From Pseudosporangium ferrugineum (lineage in GTDB: Bacteria > Actinomycetota > Actinomycetes > Mycobacteriales > Micromonosporaceae), in the NCBI RefSeq assembly GCF_003002065.1, contig NZ_PVZG01000009.1, positions 124,001 through 188,000 of the forward strand: a stretch of DNA of 64,000 nucleotides. The letters run 5' to 3'. The notes under the pieces are model-generated. The model ran no database searches. It saw only the letters and a list, made by a program, of their open reading frames with translations, and was not told where the DNA came from. Positions 8,661-18,558 of this stretch are shown in pieces (within the stretch, counting starts at the first letter, position 1; every line of letters starts with the position of its first letter). A program made the translations under genes and the position numbers.

Positions 8661-9345
8661 GATCGGCCGTGACCATGTGCTAATAGGAAAAGAGGTATGA
8701 ACTTGGTGCAGGTCGCCGGGCGGGGGACCAGGCACCTCGCGCATCGCCTGCGGGGGCGGCGCGCAAACAGGAAAGCGGACCGGCGGCGGCAACCACCGGT
8801 TCGCTTTTCCATTTTTTCAGTACGGCCACAGCGCCCCCGACCGCACCACCGGCCCACAGCCCCCACGCGGACGCGACCAGCGAGACTCCGGACCGCCCGA
8901 CGGCGGCGCGCCGATCGTGCCGGACCCGGCAAGACCCGCGCTCCTCGACGGCAAGCCCGGTCGCGAGCCGCACGCGCGTGCGGCGACAGCCGCGGGTCCC
9001 GGCTGACAGATCCCGGACAGTGCCTCACAGGCAGCAACCTCGGACGACGGACCCGAGCGCGGCCCGAGCCCCGAGCGTCGGACACGGAAGCAGGTCGCGG
9101 GCGAGGACGGACAGCGAACGGGGCGGCAGGTCAAGACCTGCCGCCCCGTTCATCCCCCCGGTTTGGTACCGCGCGCGTCCGTGGGACCCCCCGATCACCA
9201 ATGACGCTGCGTGGTTATAGCTTCACACTGCGCACACGCACCTGTCAAGCAAATCCTGAAATTTCCGTTTTTGTCTTGGGCGGTTGCCCGATGCTCGTCG
9301 GTGGCGCTCCTCAAGCCGAGGACGGAGGGCGGCCGTCGAGGGTGT
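8661..9345. other. Intergenic stretch without a convincing gene
   Basis: Open frames exist on both strands because of the base composition, but none has a credible ribosome binding site together with a protein-like sequence. A plus-strand ATG at 8697 has AGAGG too close to it and runs into Arg/Pro-rich translation. The only strong elements are the hairpin at 9116-9151 and a less GC-rich patch around 9200-9290. On the minus strand that patch has TTGACA and TATAAC 23 nt apart, too far for a standard promoter. Confidence 0.5.
9116..9151. terminator. Perfect 16-bp hairpin, candidate terminator or small-RNA end
   Basis: GAACGGGGCGGCAGGT at 9116-9131 is exactly complementary to 9136-9151, with the 4-nt loop CAAG. 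It is among the strongest simple hairpins in the window. No T-run follows on either strand, which is common for actinobacterial terminators. No annotated gene ends next to it, so it may terminate an unannotated RNA or block read-through between the XRE locus and the man operon. Confidence 0.55.
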
Positions 9346-9675
9346 TACGGGCGGGCGCCGGAACGCGTCCGCCTCGCGTCTCACGGGCGAGCGCCGGAGG
9401 GCCGCCTGCTGCGCGTGTCACGGGGCGAGCACCGGAAGCCGTCCACTGCGCGTGTCACGGGCGAGGGCCGGAGGGCCGCCTGATGCACGTGTCACGGGCG
9501 AGGGCCGGAGGGCCGCCTGATGCACGTGTCACGGGCGAGCGCCGGAGGGCGTCCACTGCGCGTGTCACGAGCGGGCGCCGGAAGCCACGTGCACCGCGAC
9601 ACCCGCAGTCCCCGCTCCGTTCGCTGCGCGGGTCACGGGCGAGGGGGCCGGAGGCCGTCCGCCGCGGGTGTTATG
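9346..9675. repeat. 37-bp minisatellite array, about eight copies
   Basis: Head-to-tail imperfect copies begin with CACGGGCGAG and end with CACGTGT or GCGTGT. The copies at 9456-9492 and 9493-9529 are identical, the one at 9530 has 36 bp, and the seventh is lengthened to about 70 bp. There are no unique spacers, so it is not a CRISPR array. The last copy reaches the manA stop codon, so the array forms the 3' untranslated end of the manA operon. Copy identity in the middle suggests ongoing expansion. Confidence 0.8.
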
Positions 9676-10834
9676 GGGCGGGAGCGGCCAGGAAGAGCTG
9701 GCCTACGCCCGCGGCCGTGGCCGGGCCGGTCTTGGCCGGGAGGTAGGCGGCCGTGCCCGGGGTGAGTTCGACCGGGGTGCCGTCCACCGCCTCCGCCACG
9801 TACACGTCGCCCTGGGTGCCGAGGACGATGCGGGGGCCCTCGGCCGGCAGGCTCAGCGGCGGGGTTGCCGGGCCCAGGTCGAGCCGGTAGAGGGCGAACT
9901 CGCGGACCGGGACCTGCCAGGTCGTGACGCCCGGGGCGAGTGCGGTCGGGGGCAGGATCGGGTCGGTCAGGACCTCGAAGCGCAGCACGTTGAGGAGTTC
10001 GTCGACGTCCACCCGTTTCGGGGTGAGGCCGCCGCGGAGGACGTTGTCGCTCGCCGCCATGATCTCGACGCCGGTGCCGGTCAGGTACGCGTGCAGGTTG
10101 CCCGCCGGCATCCAGATGGCTTCGCCGGGCTGGAGGCGTACGTGGTGGAGCAGGAGCGCGACCAGCACGCCCGGGTCCCGTGGGTACGGGGTGGCCAGGG
10201 CCGACGCCAGCGCCGACGCCCCCGACGCCACGGCCTCGGCGATCAGCGCCTCGCGGTCGTCCGCCGGCCACGTGAGCAGCGTGTGCACGGCGTCGCGCAG
10301 GCCGGGCGCGCCCCGGCGCAGGGAGTCGGTGACCGGCTTCAGGCGGGGGATGCCGAACGCGTCCAGGGCGTCCGCCGACTCCTGGGGGTCGCGGAAGCCG
10401 CACAGGGCCTCGAACGGCGTGAGCGCGACCAGCATCTCCGGCTTGTGGTACGCGTCCGTGTAGTTCCTCGGGGCGTTCGGGTCGGCCTCCTGGGCGGCGA
10501 AGGCCTCGCGGGCGTAGTCGGCGTCCGGGTGCGCCTGCAACGACAGCGGAGACTCCGCCGCGAGGACCTTCATCAGGTACGGCAGGCGTGCCCCGAACTC
10601 CGCGGCTGTCCCGGCGCCGAGCTGGCCGTCGGGGTCGCCGGCGATCAGGTCGGCGAGGCTGACCGGCCCCTCGTCCCCGGCGACCGTCGACGGGTCACCG
10701 GGGTGGGCGCCCAGCCACAGCTCGGCCTCGGGCTCGCCGGTCGGCGCCGGGCGGCCCTGGAGCTCGGCCAGCGAGGTGCGTGAACCCCAGGCGTACGGCC
10801 TGATCACGCCGGTGAGCGGTAGTACAGCAGCCAC
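9671..10834 (-). CDS. manA: Mannose-6-phosphate isomerase, class I
   Basis: 387 residues. It interconverts fructose-6-phosphate and mannose-6-phosphate, feeding GDP-mannose synthesis. Zinc ligands of type I isomerases are visible: Gln100 and His102 in SLQAHPDADYA, Glu133 in YHKPEMLVAL, and the later His in MPAGNLHAYL. The substrate-region Arg lies in DNVLRGGLTPKRVD. It is the last gene of a minus-strand cluster with manB, a Trm112-like gene, an SIS isomerase and a CDF transporter, 40 nt after the transporter. Its 3' end runs into a minisatellite. Confidence 0.94.
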   Translation of the reverse strand: MAAVLPLTGVIRPYAWGSRTSLAELQGRPAPTGEPEAELWLGAHPGDPSTVAGDEGPVSLADLIAGDPDGQLGAGTAAEFGARLPYLMKVLAAESPLSLQAHPDADYAREAFAAQEADPNAPRNYTDAYHKPEMLVALTPFEALCGFRDPQESADALDAFGIPRLKPVTDSLRRGAPGLRDAVHTLLTWPADDREALIAEAVASGASALASALATPYPRDPGVLVALLLHHVRLQPGEAIWMPAGNLHAYLTGTGVEIMAASDNVLRGGLTPKRVDVDELLNVLRFEVLTDPILPPTALAPGVTTWQVPVREFALYRLDLGPATPPLSLPAEGPRIVLGTQGDVYVAEAVDGTPVELTPGTAAYLPAKTGPATAAGVGQLFLAAPAP

Positions 10835-10874
10835 CGGGCCGCCCCCGTTTCCGTGTGTCGTGGAGGAACGCCGC

Positions 10875-11834
10875 TCAGGTGGCGACGGCCGGGTCCGCCG
10901 GGGACGACTGCGCCGCCTTGGCCGGGCGGTAGATGTCCGGCTCCAGGTAGATGACCCGGGCGATCGGCAGCGCCTCGCGGATGCGGGCCTCGGTCTCGTT
11001 GATGTGCCGGGCCACCTCCGCCGCGCTCTCCGTGGCCGGGACCGCGATCTTCGCCGCGACCAGCAGCTCCTCGGGGCCGAGGTGCAGGGTCTTCATGTGG
11101 ATGATGCGCTCGACGCCGTCGCCCTGGAGGATGGCCCGCTCGATCGACGCCACGTCCTCCGGGTTGGCGCCCTCGCCCAGCAGCAGGCTCTTCGTCTCGA
11201 TCGCCAGGATGGCCGCGATCGCGACGAGCAGCAGGCCGATCATCCCGGTGCCGACGGCGTCCCAGAGGCCGTCGCCGGTGATCAGCGTGAGCACCACGCC
11301 GAACAGCGCGAAGATGAGGCCGAGCAGCGCGCCGGCGTCCTCGAGGAGCACGACCGGCAGCTCCGGGGCCTTCGCGCGGCGCACGAAGTTCACCCAGGAG
11401 GTGTTTCCGCGGACGTGGTTCGACTCCTGGATGGCCGTACGGAACGAGAAGCTCTCCAGGCCGATGGCGACCACCAGCACGGCGACCGGCACCCACTGCC
11501 ACTCGTGGATGCCCTCACGCTCGTGCAGCTTGTGGTACGCCTCGTACAGCGCGAACAGGCCGCCGACGCTGAACAGCACGATGGAGACGATGAACGCGTA
11601 GATGTAGCGCTCCCGGCCGTACCCGAAAGGGTGTTCCGGGGTGGCCTTGCGGGTTGCCCGCTTGCCGCCGAGCAGCAGGAGCGCCTGATTGCCGGAGTCG
11701 GCGACCGAGTGGATGGCCTCCGCCAGCATCGACGACGAGCCGGTCAGGATCCAGGCGACGAGCTTGGTGACGGCGATGCCCAGGTTCGCGGCCAGCGCCG
11801 CGACGATCGCCTTGGTGCCTCCGCCGGCGCTCAC
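10875..11834 (-). CDS. Cation diffusion facilitator transporter
   Basis: 319 residues with six hydrophobic helices and a cytoplasmic carboxy-terminal domain. The second helix has AEAIHSVADSGNQ, carrying the His/Asp metal ligands of the CDF family. It should export divalent metal (zinc, manganese or iron) in exchange for protons; the exact metal cannot be read. The GTG start overlaps the stop of the SIS isomerase (GTGA), implying translational coupling. Its place between two mannose-phosphate isomerase genes is notable: type I ManA needs zinc and many sugar-phosphate mutases need Mg or Mn. Confidence 0.9.
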   Translation of the reverse strand: MSAGGGTKAIVAALAANLGIAVTKLVAWILTGSSSMLAEAIHSVADSGNQALLLLGGKRATRKATPEHPFGYGRERYIYAFIVSIVLFSVGGLFALYEAYHKLHEREGIHEWQWVPVAVLVVAIGLESFSFRTAIQESNHVRGNTSWVNFVRRAKAPELPVVLLEDAGALLGLIFALFGVVLTLITGDGLWDAVGTGMIGLLLVAIAAILAIETKSLLLGEGANPEDVASIERAILQGDGVERIIHMKTLHLGPEELLVAAKIAVPATESAAEVARHINETEARIREALPIARVIYLEPDIYRPAKAAQSSPADPAVAT

Positions 11835-13057
11835 TGCAGTGCCTCGGGCATGGGATTCGACAGTTCCTTCATCTCGTTGATGGCCGGCACGGCCATGGGG
11901 TCGAGGCCGTGGGCCAGGGCCAGGTAGATGGACGCGAAGTCCGGTACGGCGGTCAGCGACGCGAGCCGCTCGAGCGCGGAGCCGCCCTCGGCGGTCACCA
12001 CGTCGCAGCGCACGCCGCGGCGCTCGGCGAGGACCTGGACGGCGTCGGCGCGGCGTTCCTCCACCGCGATCGGCTCGTCGGCCTCCTCCTCCGGGTTGAG
12101 GCCGCCGTCGCGCATGATGACCAGGCGCAAACGCGTCGTCGGAGCGTCGTCGTCATCGCCGGGGTCGGCGAAGATGTCGCGGGTCGACTCGGCCAGGCCG
12201 CCGAAGGGGCCGTCGAGCAGGCCGACCCGGCCCCGGCCGGCCTCGCCCAGGGCGCCGGCCATCACCGGGTAGCGGGCGTTCGCGGCGAGCGTGTCGGCGA
12301 AGCGGCGGGCGGCGACCGTGGCGAGCGGGGACGAGCCCCACACGATCGGCACCGAACCGGCCAGGTCGAGGGCGAGCGACTTCGCCGGGTTGACGAACGA
12401 CTCGGCGCCCGGACGGCAGCGCTCGGCGTCGGCGTCGAGGCGCGACGCGGTCTCGGCGAGGTCGGCCTCGTTGACCTTGACCAGGCCGAGGCTGCGGGCG
12501 GCGAGCAGCACCGGCACCGCGAGGCCCCACAGGCTGGCCCGGGCGGGCGCGCGCCGCGGCACCGGGATGAACGGCGCCCGGGCCCGCTCGGCGACGGCCT
12601 GCAACTCAGAGTCGGGGTTGCCGATCGCGACGAGCCGGGCGCCTCGGCGGGCCGCGGCGTCGGCGGCGGCCAGCGCCTCGGGGCTGCGGCCGGACGCGGA
12701 CACGGCGATCACCACGTCGGCGGCGCCGACCCAGCCCGGCACGCCCGCGCTGCGGTGCCCGATCACCGGGACCGGGCAGCGCGGCCCGGCGACGGTGGCC
12801 AGGATGTTGCCGGTCAGGCCGGCCGTGCCGATGCCGGCGACGACGACCGCGCGGGGGCGGCCATCATCGGCGAGCAGGCCCAGGTTGGCCTCGGCGGCCA
12901 GCGCGGCCGACTCACGGACCTGGGCGCCGGCGGACGCGGTGGCCCGCAGCATCCCGCCGGGGTCCTTGGCGAGCATCGCCTTCTCGTCCTCGAGCAGCGA
13001 CTCGTCGGCGACGCGACGGCCGGTGATCCCGGCCGTGCCGTCGTCAGGGCTCGCCAT
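11831..13057 (-). CDS. SIS-domain phosphosugar isomerase (phosphoglucose/phosphomannose isomerase type)
   Basis: 408 residues from the ATG at 13057. GGGGAGGTG lies in front of this ATG and supports it over the longer open frame. The first SIS domain (about 70-190) has the glycine-rich GIGTAGLTGN and the serine motif VIAVSASGRSPE. A second SIS-like half follows (PIVWGSSPLATVAARRFADT). The carboxy end ALAHGLDPMAVPAINEMK fits bifunctional phosphoglucose/phosphomannose isomerases of actinobacteria. The gene stands downstream of manB and Trm112, as in the mycobacterial Rv3256c locus. Its start overlaps the stop of a 22-codon upstream frame (TGATG). Confidence 0.85.
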   Translation of the reverse strand: MASPDDGTAGITGRRVADESLLEDEKAMLAKDPGGMLRATASAGAQVRESAALAAEANLGLLADDGRPRAVVVAGIGTAGLTGNILATVAGPRCPVPVIGHRSAGVPGWVGAADVVIAVSASGRSPEALAAADAAARRGARLVAIGNPDSELQAVAERARAPFIPVPRRAPARASLWGLAVPVLLAARSLGLVKVNEADLAETASRLDADAERCRPGAESFVNPAKSLALDLAGSVPIVWGSSPLATVAARRFADTLAANARYPVMAGALGEAGRGRVGLLDGPFGGLAESTRDIFADPGDDDDAPTTRLRLVIMRDGGLNPEEEADEPIAVEERRADAVQVLAERRGVRCDVVTAEGGSALERLASLTAVPDFASIYLALAHGLDPMAVPAINEMKELSNPMPEALQ

Positions 13058-13125
13058 CAGGACACCTCCCCGAGCGGCGTGGCCGGGCGGGCCGTGATCT
13101 CCGGCGACTGCGGATCGAGGGCCAC
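13057..13125 (-). CDS. 22-codon upstream ORF coupled to the SIS isomerase
   Basis: A GTG at 13125, preceded by AAGGAG, opens a frame that begins MALDPQSPEI and stops at 13057-13059. There TGATG overlaps the ATG of the SIS isomerase. The translation start is a near copy of the start of the Trm112-like gene (MALDPHLLDI). Matching DNA extends from about 13165 down to 13100, compared with 13475 down to 13405. It therefore looks like a truncated duplicate of that gene start, now serving as a leader whose translation delivers ribosomes to the isomerase. Whether the peptide itself matters is unknown. Confidence 0.55.
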   Translation of the reverse strand: MALDPQSPEITARPATPLGEVS

Positions 13126-13244
13126 CGAGCGGCTCCTTCACGTACGCGGGACGGGACCAGGTGATCCTAACCGTGGACGCCGTCGCGCACCGCGCAGCGG
13201 CGGGCGGTGTGACCCGCCCGGTACGACCGGGCCCGGCCGGCGGG

Positions 13245-13427
13245 TCAGGCGGGGCCGGAGCCGGGCCGGGCCTCGTCGAGGAGCAGCACCGGGATGTCGT
13301 CGCGCACCTCGAAGACGCGCCCGCACTCGGTGCAGGTCAGCGTCTGCCCCGCCGCGTCGTACTCCAGCGGGGCGTGGTGCGTGTCCGGGCAGGCCAGGAT
13401 GTCCAGCAGGTGCGGGTCGAGGGCCAC
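13245..13427 (-). CDS. Trm112-family small protein
   Basis: 60 residues: MALDPHLLDILACPDTHHAP, then CTECGRVFEVRDDIPVLL. The two Cys positions (CP and CTEC) and the DIPVLL ending match Trm112/DUF343 proteins, which are small zinc-ribbon-like folds. Eukaryotic Trm112 activates methyltransferases; the bacterial role is open. It follows manB by 50 nt and has AAGGAG before a GTG start. The same small gene occupies this position in many actinobacterial manB loci. Confidence 0.85.
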   Translation of the reverse strand: MALDPHLLDILACPDTHHAPLEYDAAGQTLTCTECGRVFEVRDDIPVLLLDEARPGSGPA

Positions 13428-13476
13428 CGAACGGCTCCTTGGGTACGCGGGGTCGAGTCTGACCCCGCGATCCTAG

Positions 13477-14856
13477 CTACCCGCGGACGATGGCGAGCAC
13501 CTCGTCGCGCAGGACCGCCATCCGGTCCGGCTTCGGCGCCTCGACGTTCAGGCGCAGCAGCGGCTCGGTGTTGGAGGCGCGCAGGTTGAACCACGAGCCG
13601 TCACCGAGGTGCACGGTCATCCCGTCGAGCTCGTCGAACGTGGCGTCCGGGAACGCCGCGCGCACCTCGTGGATCTTCGCCGCGGCGTCCGCGACCGTCG
13701 AGTTGATCTCGCCGGAGGCGGAGTAGCGCTCGAACTCGGCCGCGAAGTGCGACAGCGGTTCGTCCTGGCCGCCGAGCGCGGCCAGCACGTGCATCGCGGC
13801 CAGCATGCCGGTGTCGGCGAACCAGAACTCGCGGAAGTAGTAGTGCGCCGAGTGCTCGCCGCCGAACACCGCGTCGGTGCGGGCCATCTCGGCCTTGATG
13901 AAGGAGTGGCCGACCCGGCTGCGCACCGGCTTGCCGCCGTTCTCCGTGATGATCTCCGGCACCGCCGCGGACGTGATCAGGTTGTGGATCACGGTGGCGC
14001 CGGGGAACTTCGCCAGCTCCCGCTTCGCCACCAGGCCGGTGATCGCGGACGGCGACACCGGGTCACCGTTCTCGTCCACGACGAAGCAGCGGTCGGCGTC
14101 GCCGTCGAACGCCAGGCCCAGGTCGGCGCCGTGCTCGCGGACGGCCGCCTGGAGGTCGACGAGGTTGGCCGGGTCGAGCGGGTTGGCCTCGTGGTTGGGG
14201 AACGAGCCGTCCAGCTCGAAGTACAGCGGCACGATCTCGAGCGGCAGCGCCGGGAGCAGCTGCTCGCCCAGCACGGCGGGGACCGTGTGGCCGCCCATCC
14301 CGTTGCCGGCGTCGACGACCACCTTGAGCGGGCGGATCCGGCTCAGGTCGACGAGTGAGCGCAGATGCTTCGCGTACCCCTCGAGCAGGTCGAGGTGCTC
14401 GATCCGCTCGGGCATCCCGGCGACGGCGTCGAGGTCGCCCAGCAGCTCCTCGGCCCGCAGCCGGACGATGATGAGGCCGCTGTCCTGGCCGACCGGCCGG
14501 GCGCCGGCGCGGCACAGCTTGATGCCGTTGTACTGCGCCGGGTTGTGGCTGGCGGTGAACATGGCGCCGGGCAGCCCGAGCGACCCGGAGGCGTAGTACA
14601 GCTGGTCGGTGGAGGCCAGGCCGATGTGCACGACGGCGGCACCGGCGGAATTCGCGCCCTCGGCGAACGCCGTGGCCAGCGCCGGGCCGGTCTCGCGCAT
14701 GTCGTGACCGATGACGATCTTCTCGGCGTCGTCGCCGGACTCCCGCAGCATCTCCACGAAGGCGGTGCCCAGGGCCCGGGCCACGGTCTCGTTGAGCTGG
14801 TCGGGCACGACGCCTCGCACGTCGTACGCCTTCACGAGCTGGGACAGATCAGTCAA
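13477..14856 (-). CDS. manB: Phosphomannomutase/phosphoglucomutase
   Basis: 459 residues, normal for the alpha-D-phosphohexomutase family. It converts mannose-6-phosphate to mannose-1-phosphate. Visible signatures are the N-terminal KAYDVRG, the phosphoserine loop FTASHNPAQYNG near residue 103, the metal loop DGDADR, the sugar-binding GGEHSAHYYF and the phosphate-binding RASNTEP near the end. It is the first gene of the mannose operon. ManC, which uses the product, is encoded at 29.5 kb in the same window. Confidence 0.95.
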   Translation of the reverse strand: MTDLSQLVKAYDVRGVVPDQLNETVARALGTAFVEMLRESGDDAEKIVIGHDMRETGPALATAFAEGANSAGAAVVHIGLASTDQLYYASGSLGLPGAMFTASHNPAQYNGIKLCRAGARPVGQDSGLIIVRLRAEELLGDLDAVAGMPERIEHLDLLEGYAKHLRSLVDLSRIRPLKVVVDAGNGMGGHTVPAVLGEQLLPALPLEIVPLYFELDGSFPNHEANPLDPANLVDLQAAVREHGADLGLAFDGDADRCFVVDENGDPVSPSAITGLVAKRELAKFPGATVIHNLITSAAVPEIITENGGKPVRSRVGHSFIKAEMARTDAVFGGEHSAHYYFREFWFADTGMLAAMHVLAALGGQDEPLSHFAAEFERYSASGEINSTVADAAAKIHEVRAAFPDATFDELDGMTVHLGDGSWFNLRASNTEPLLRLNVEAPKPDRMAVLRDEVLAIVRG

Positions 14857-14951
14857 CGCGCACCCCTCGGCAGAAATCTGGTCCCGCCGAGACTAACGGA
14901 GCGCGGGTAGCCGCCAGGTCGCATTCGCGCGGCGTCACCATCTCGGTGCGG

Positions 14952-15608
14952 TTACCGCAACGCGTCGCGGCAGGCCCGATCGGCGAGCCTGGTCGTCTCG
15001 GGCAGCCGGAACCGCGATGCGAGCCGCAAAGTCAACGCGCACGCGCCGTCGAGGTCCATCCGATGTCCGACGGACACGAACACCGGTTTCACCCCCTGGC
15101 GCGTCCGCAGCACCGCCCCCACCGTCTCGCCGGCGTCCACGAGGTCGGCACGCGCGCCCCGGCGGTCGTCCGGCTGCTCCCACGTGCCGACCAGCGGCGT
15201 CTTGCCCACCCCGTACGACGACAGGCCGGTGAGCACCCCCAGATGGCAGGCGAGCCCGAAGCGGCGGGGGTGGGCGAGGCCGTGACCGTCGCAGACGAGA
15301 ACGTCGGGGCGGACGGTGAGCTTGCCGAGCGCCTCCAGCAGCGCCGGCACCTCGCGGAAGGCGAACAGGCCCGGCACGTACGGGAAGGCCGCCTCGCCGC
15401 GCACCACGGCGGTGTCCCGCACCCGCAGGTCGGCGGCATCGAGGACGACCACCGCCGCGGCCAGCCGTACGCCGTCCTCGTGGTAGGCGACGTCCAGCCC
15501 CGCGACGGTGGCCGGGGCGGTGGGGCCGTTGCCGAGGATGAGCCGGGACCGGAGGGCGTCCTGGGTGGCCAGGGCTTCCTGCTCGCCATAGAGAGCTGTC
15601 GCATCCAC
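14952..15608 (-). CDS. nfi: Endonuclease V (deoxyinosine repair)
   Basis: 218 residues. Endonuclease V cuts one bond 3' of deoxyinosine. Conserved points are AGLDVAY with Asp39, the wedge YVPG at 77-80 followed by FRE (Glu86), DGHGLAHPRRFG with Asp107, and CHLGV. These acidic residues make the metal site. The gene stands alone between manB and the plus-strand GAF regulator, so it is probably monocistronic. Length and motif spacing are normal. Confidence 0.92.
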   Translation of the reverse strand: MDATALYGEQEALATQDALRSRLILGNGPTAPATVAGLDVAYHEDGVRLAAAVVVLDAADLRVRDTAVVRGEAAFPYVPGLFAFREVPALLEALGKLTVRPDVLVCDGHGLAHPRRFGLACHLGVLTGLSSYGVGKTPLVGTWEQPDDRRGARADLVDAGETVGAVLRTRQGVKPVFVSVGHRMDLDGACALTLRLASRFRLPETTRLADRACRDALR

Positions 15609-15715
15609 GCCGCCAGCCTATGCGGGTACGCCGGAGCTGAGCGGGACCTGTGGATAGCGCCCAGGTGTTGTCCGAAAGCGTGATGCGGGTCACGATGGGG
15701 TCTGGAGGTGCGCGC

Positions 15716-16996
15716 ATGCCCAATCCCTGGCTCGCCCTCGACCTCGGCACCGACCCCGCGGAGCGGATCAGCCAGGTCGGCCGCGCGCACGAGCTCTTCG
15801 TGACCGGGGAGACCCCCGTCGACCAGGTGCGATCCGTGGTGGCCGACTCGTGGCGGCGCTCGGCCGGCGCCCTGCTCAGCCCGGACAGCCGGGCGCCCAT
15901 CGAGCTCAGCGACGGCGAGCTGGAGGCGTACCGGGCGGCGCACCCGCTGGCCCGCGTGCTGCCGATGTTCCGGGACCTGCTCGGCGGGCTGGCCGACGAC
16001 GGCGACCACCTGATGGCGGTCTGCGACGCGCACGGCCGCCTGCTCTGGGTGGAGGGGCACGCGTCCGCGATGCGCAGCGCCGAGTCGATGAACTTCGTGC
16101 CCGGCGCGCGGTGGGACGAGGCGCACGCCGGCACCAACGCGCCCGGCACCGCGCTCGCCGTCGACCACCCGCTGCAGATCTTCGCCACCGAGCACTTCAG
16201 CCGGGGCGTCCAGCGGTGGACCTGCGCGGCGGCGCCGATCCACGACCCGGCGACCGGGGCGCTGCTCGGCGCGATCGACGTGACCGGCGGCGACCACCTG
16301 GCCAACCCGCACAGCCTCGCGCTGGTCCGGGCCACCGCGCTCGCCGCCGAGGCCTATCTCGGTACCCGGCTGAGGCCGGCGCCGGACACCACCACGGTGT
16401 CGGTGCTAGGGCGCGAAGACGCCGTCGTGGCGGTCGGTGGCCGCCGCCTGCGGCTCGGCCGCCGGCACTCGGAACTCCTCTGCCTGCTTCTGGTCCACCC
16501 CGGTGGGCGTACGGGAGATCAGTTGGGTTTCGATCTTTATGCCGACGATCAAAATCCGGTCACCGTACGCGCTGAGCTGTCCCGCCTGCGCCGCATCCTC
16601 GGGCCCTCGCTGCTGGACTCCCGCCCCTACCGGTTGCGGGGCGAGGTCTCGGCCGACTTCCTCGAGGTGACCCGGCTGCTGGAGCAGGGCCGGCCCGGGG
16701 AGGCGCTGGCCGCCTACCCGGGGCCGCTGCTGCCGTCGTCGGACGCGCCCGGGGTGGTGCGGCTGCGCCGCCTGCTCGACTCCCGCCTGCGCACGGCGAT
16801 CCTCGCGGCGGGCGACCACCGCCTGATCCAGACCTGGCTCGCCACCGCCTGGGGCGCCGACGACCTTCAGATGTGGGAGGTCTACGCCGCCGCGCTGCCG
16901 GCCGCCTCCCCCGCCCGCCTCCTCGCCGCCGAGCGGATCTCCGAGCTCACCGCCGATTACGGGCTTGCAACGTTCGTGCAACGTGCCCGTCATTAG
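15716..16996 (+). CDS. GAF-domain regulator, probably of the adjacent aldehyde dehydrogenase
   Basis: 426 residues from the ATG at 15716, which has GGAGG 6 nt before it; the longer frame from 15650 lacks this. Residues about 60-215 carry an AcoR-like GAF sensor region (SWRRS, then HPLARVLPMFRDLL, GTNAPGTAL, WTCAAAPIHD, GAIDVTGG). Residues about 230-340 look like a winged-helix, trans-reg-type DNA-binding domain (RHSELLCLLLVHPGGRT, VRAELSRLRRILG). A bacterial-activator-like helical tail follows. It has no sigma-54 AAA domain. The aldehyde dehydrogenase and DUF779 genes follow directly, so it likely senses a small alcohol, aldehyde or related molecule and controls them. Confidence 0.8.
   Translation: MPNPWLALDLGTDPAERISQVGRAHELFVTGETPVDQVRSVVADSWRRSAGALLSPDSRAPIELSDGELEAYRAAHPLARVLPMFRDLLGGLADDGDHLMAVCDAHGRLLWVEGHASAMRSAESMNFVPGARWDEAHAGTNAPGTALAVDHPLQIFATEHFSRGVQRWTCAAAPIHDPATGALLGAIDVTGGDHLANPHSLALVRATALAAEAYLGTRLRPAPDTTTVSVLGREDAVVAVGGRRLRLGRRHSELLCLLLVHPGGRTGDQLGFDLYADDQNPVTVRAELSRLRRILGPSLLDSRPYRLRGEVSADFLEVTRLLEQGRPGEALAAYPGPLLPSSDAPGVVRLRRLLDSRLRTAILAAGDHRLIQTWLATAWGADDLQMWEVYAAALPAASPARLLAAERISELTADYGLATFVQRARH
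16966..16984 (+). promoter_or_regulatory. TTGCA/TGCAA repeat before the aldehyde dehydrogenase gene
   Basis: TTGCA and TGCAA form an inverted repeat with seven bases between them. TGCAACGT occurs twice in direct orientation at 16967 and 16977. The site lies in the last codons of the GAF regulator and about 50 nt before the dehydrogenase ribosome binding site. It may be the regulator's target, but coding constraint on the regulator tail could also explain it. Confidence 0.3.
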
Positions 16997-17034
16997 CGTC
17001 CGCGTATCCACCACGGATACGGAGGTCGTGCTTC

Positions 17035-18557
<1,523 letters not shown>

Positions 18558-18558
<1 letters not shown>

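Noticed and set aside
8680..8973. 97-codon minus-strand frame with a hydrophobic stretch
   Set aside because: No ribosome binding site, no recognisable family, and an unlikely composition outside the one hydrophobic run.
9200..9240. Standard promoter from TTGACA and TATAAC on the minus strand
   Set aside because: The spacing is 23 nt, too long for a sigma-70-type promoter, and there is no gene downstream.
9346..9675. Array resembling a CRISPR
   Set aside because: Copies are head to tail with no unique spacers, and no cas gene is present.
8697..9746. 349-codon plus-strand frame after the XRE gene
   Set aside because: The AGAGG is only 2 nt from the ATG, the translation is Arg/Pro low-complexity, and the frame runs through a hairpin and the minisatellite.
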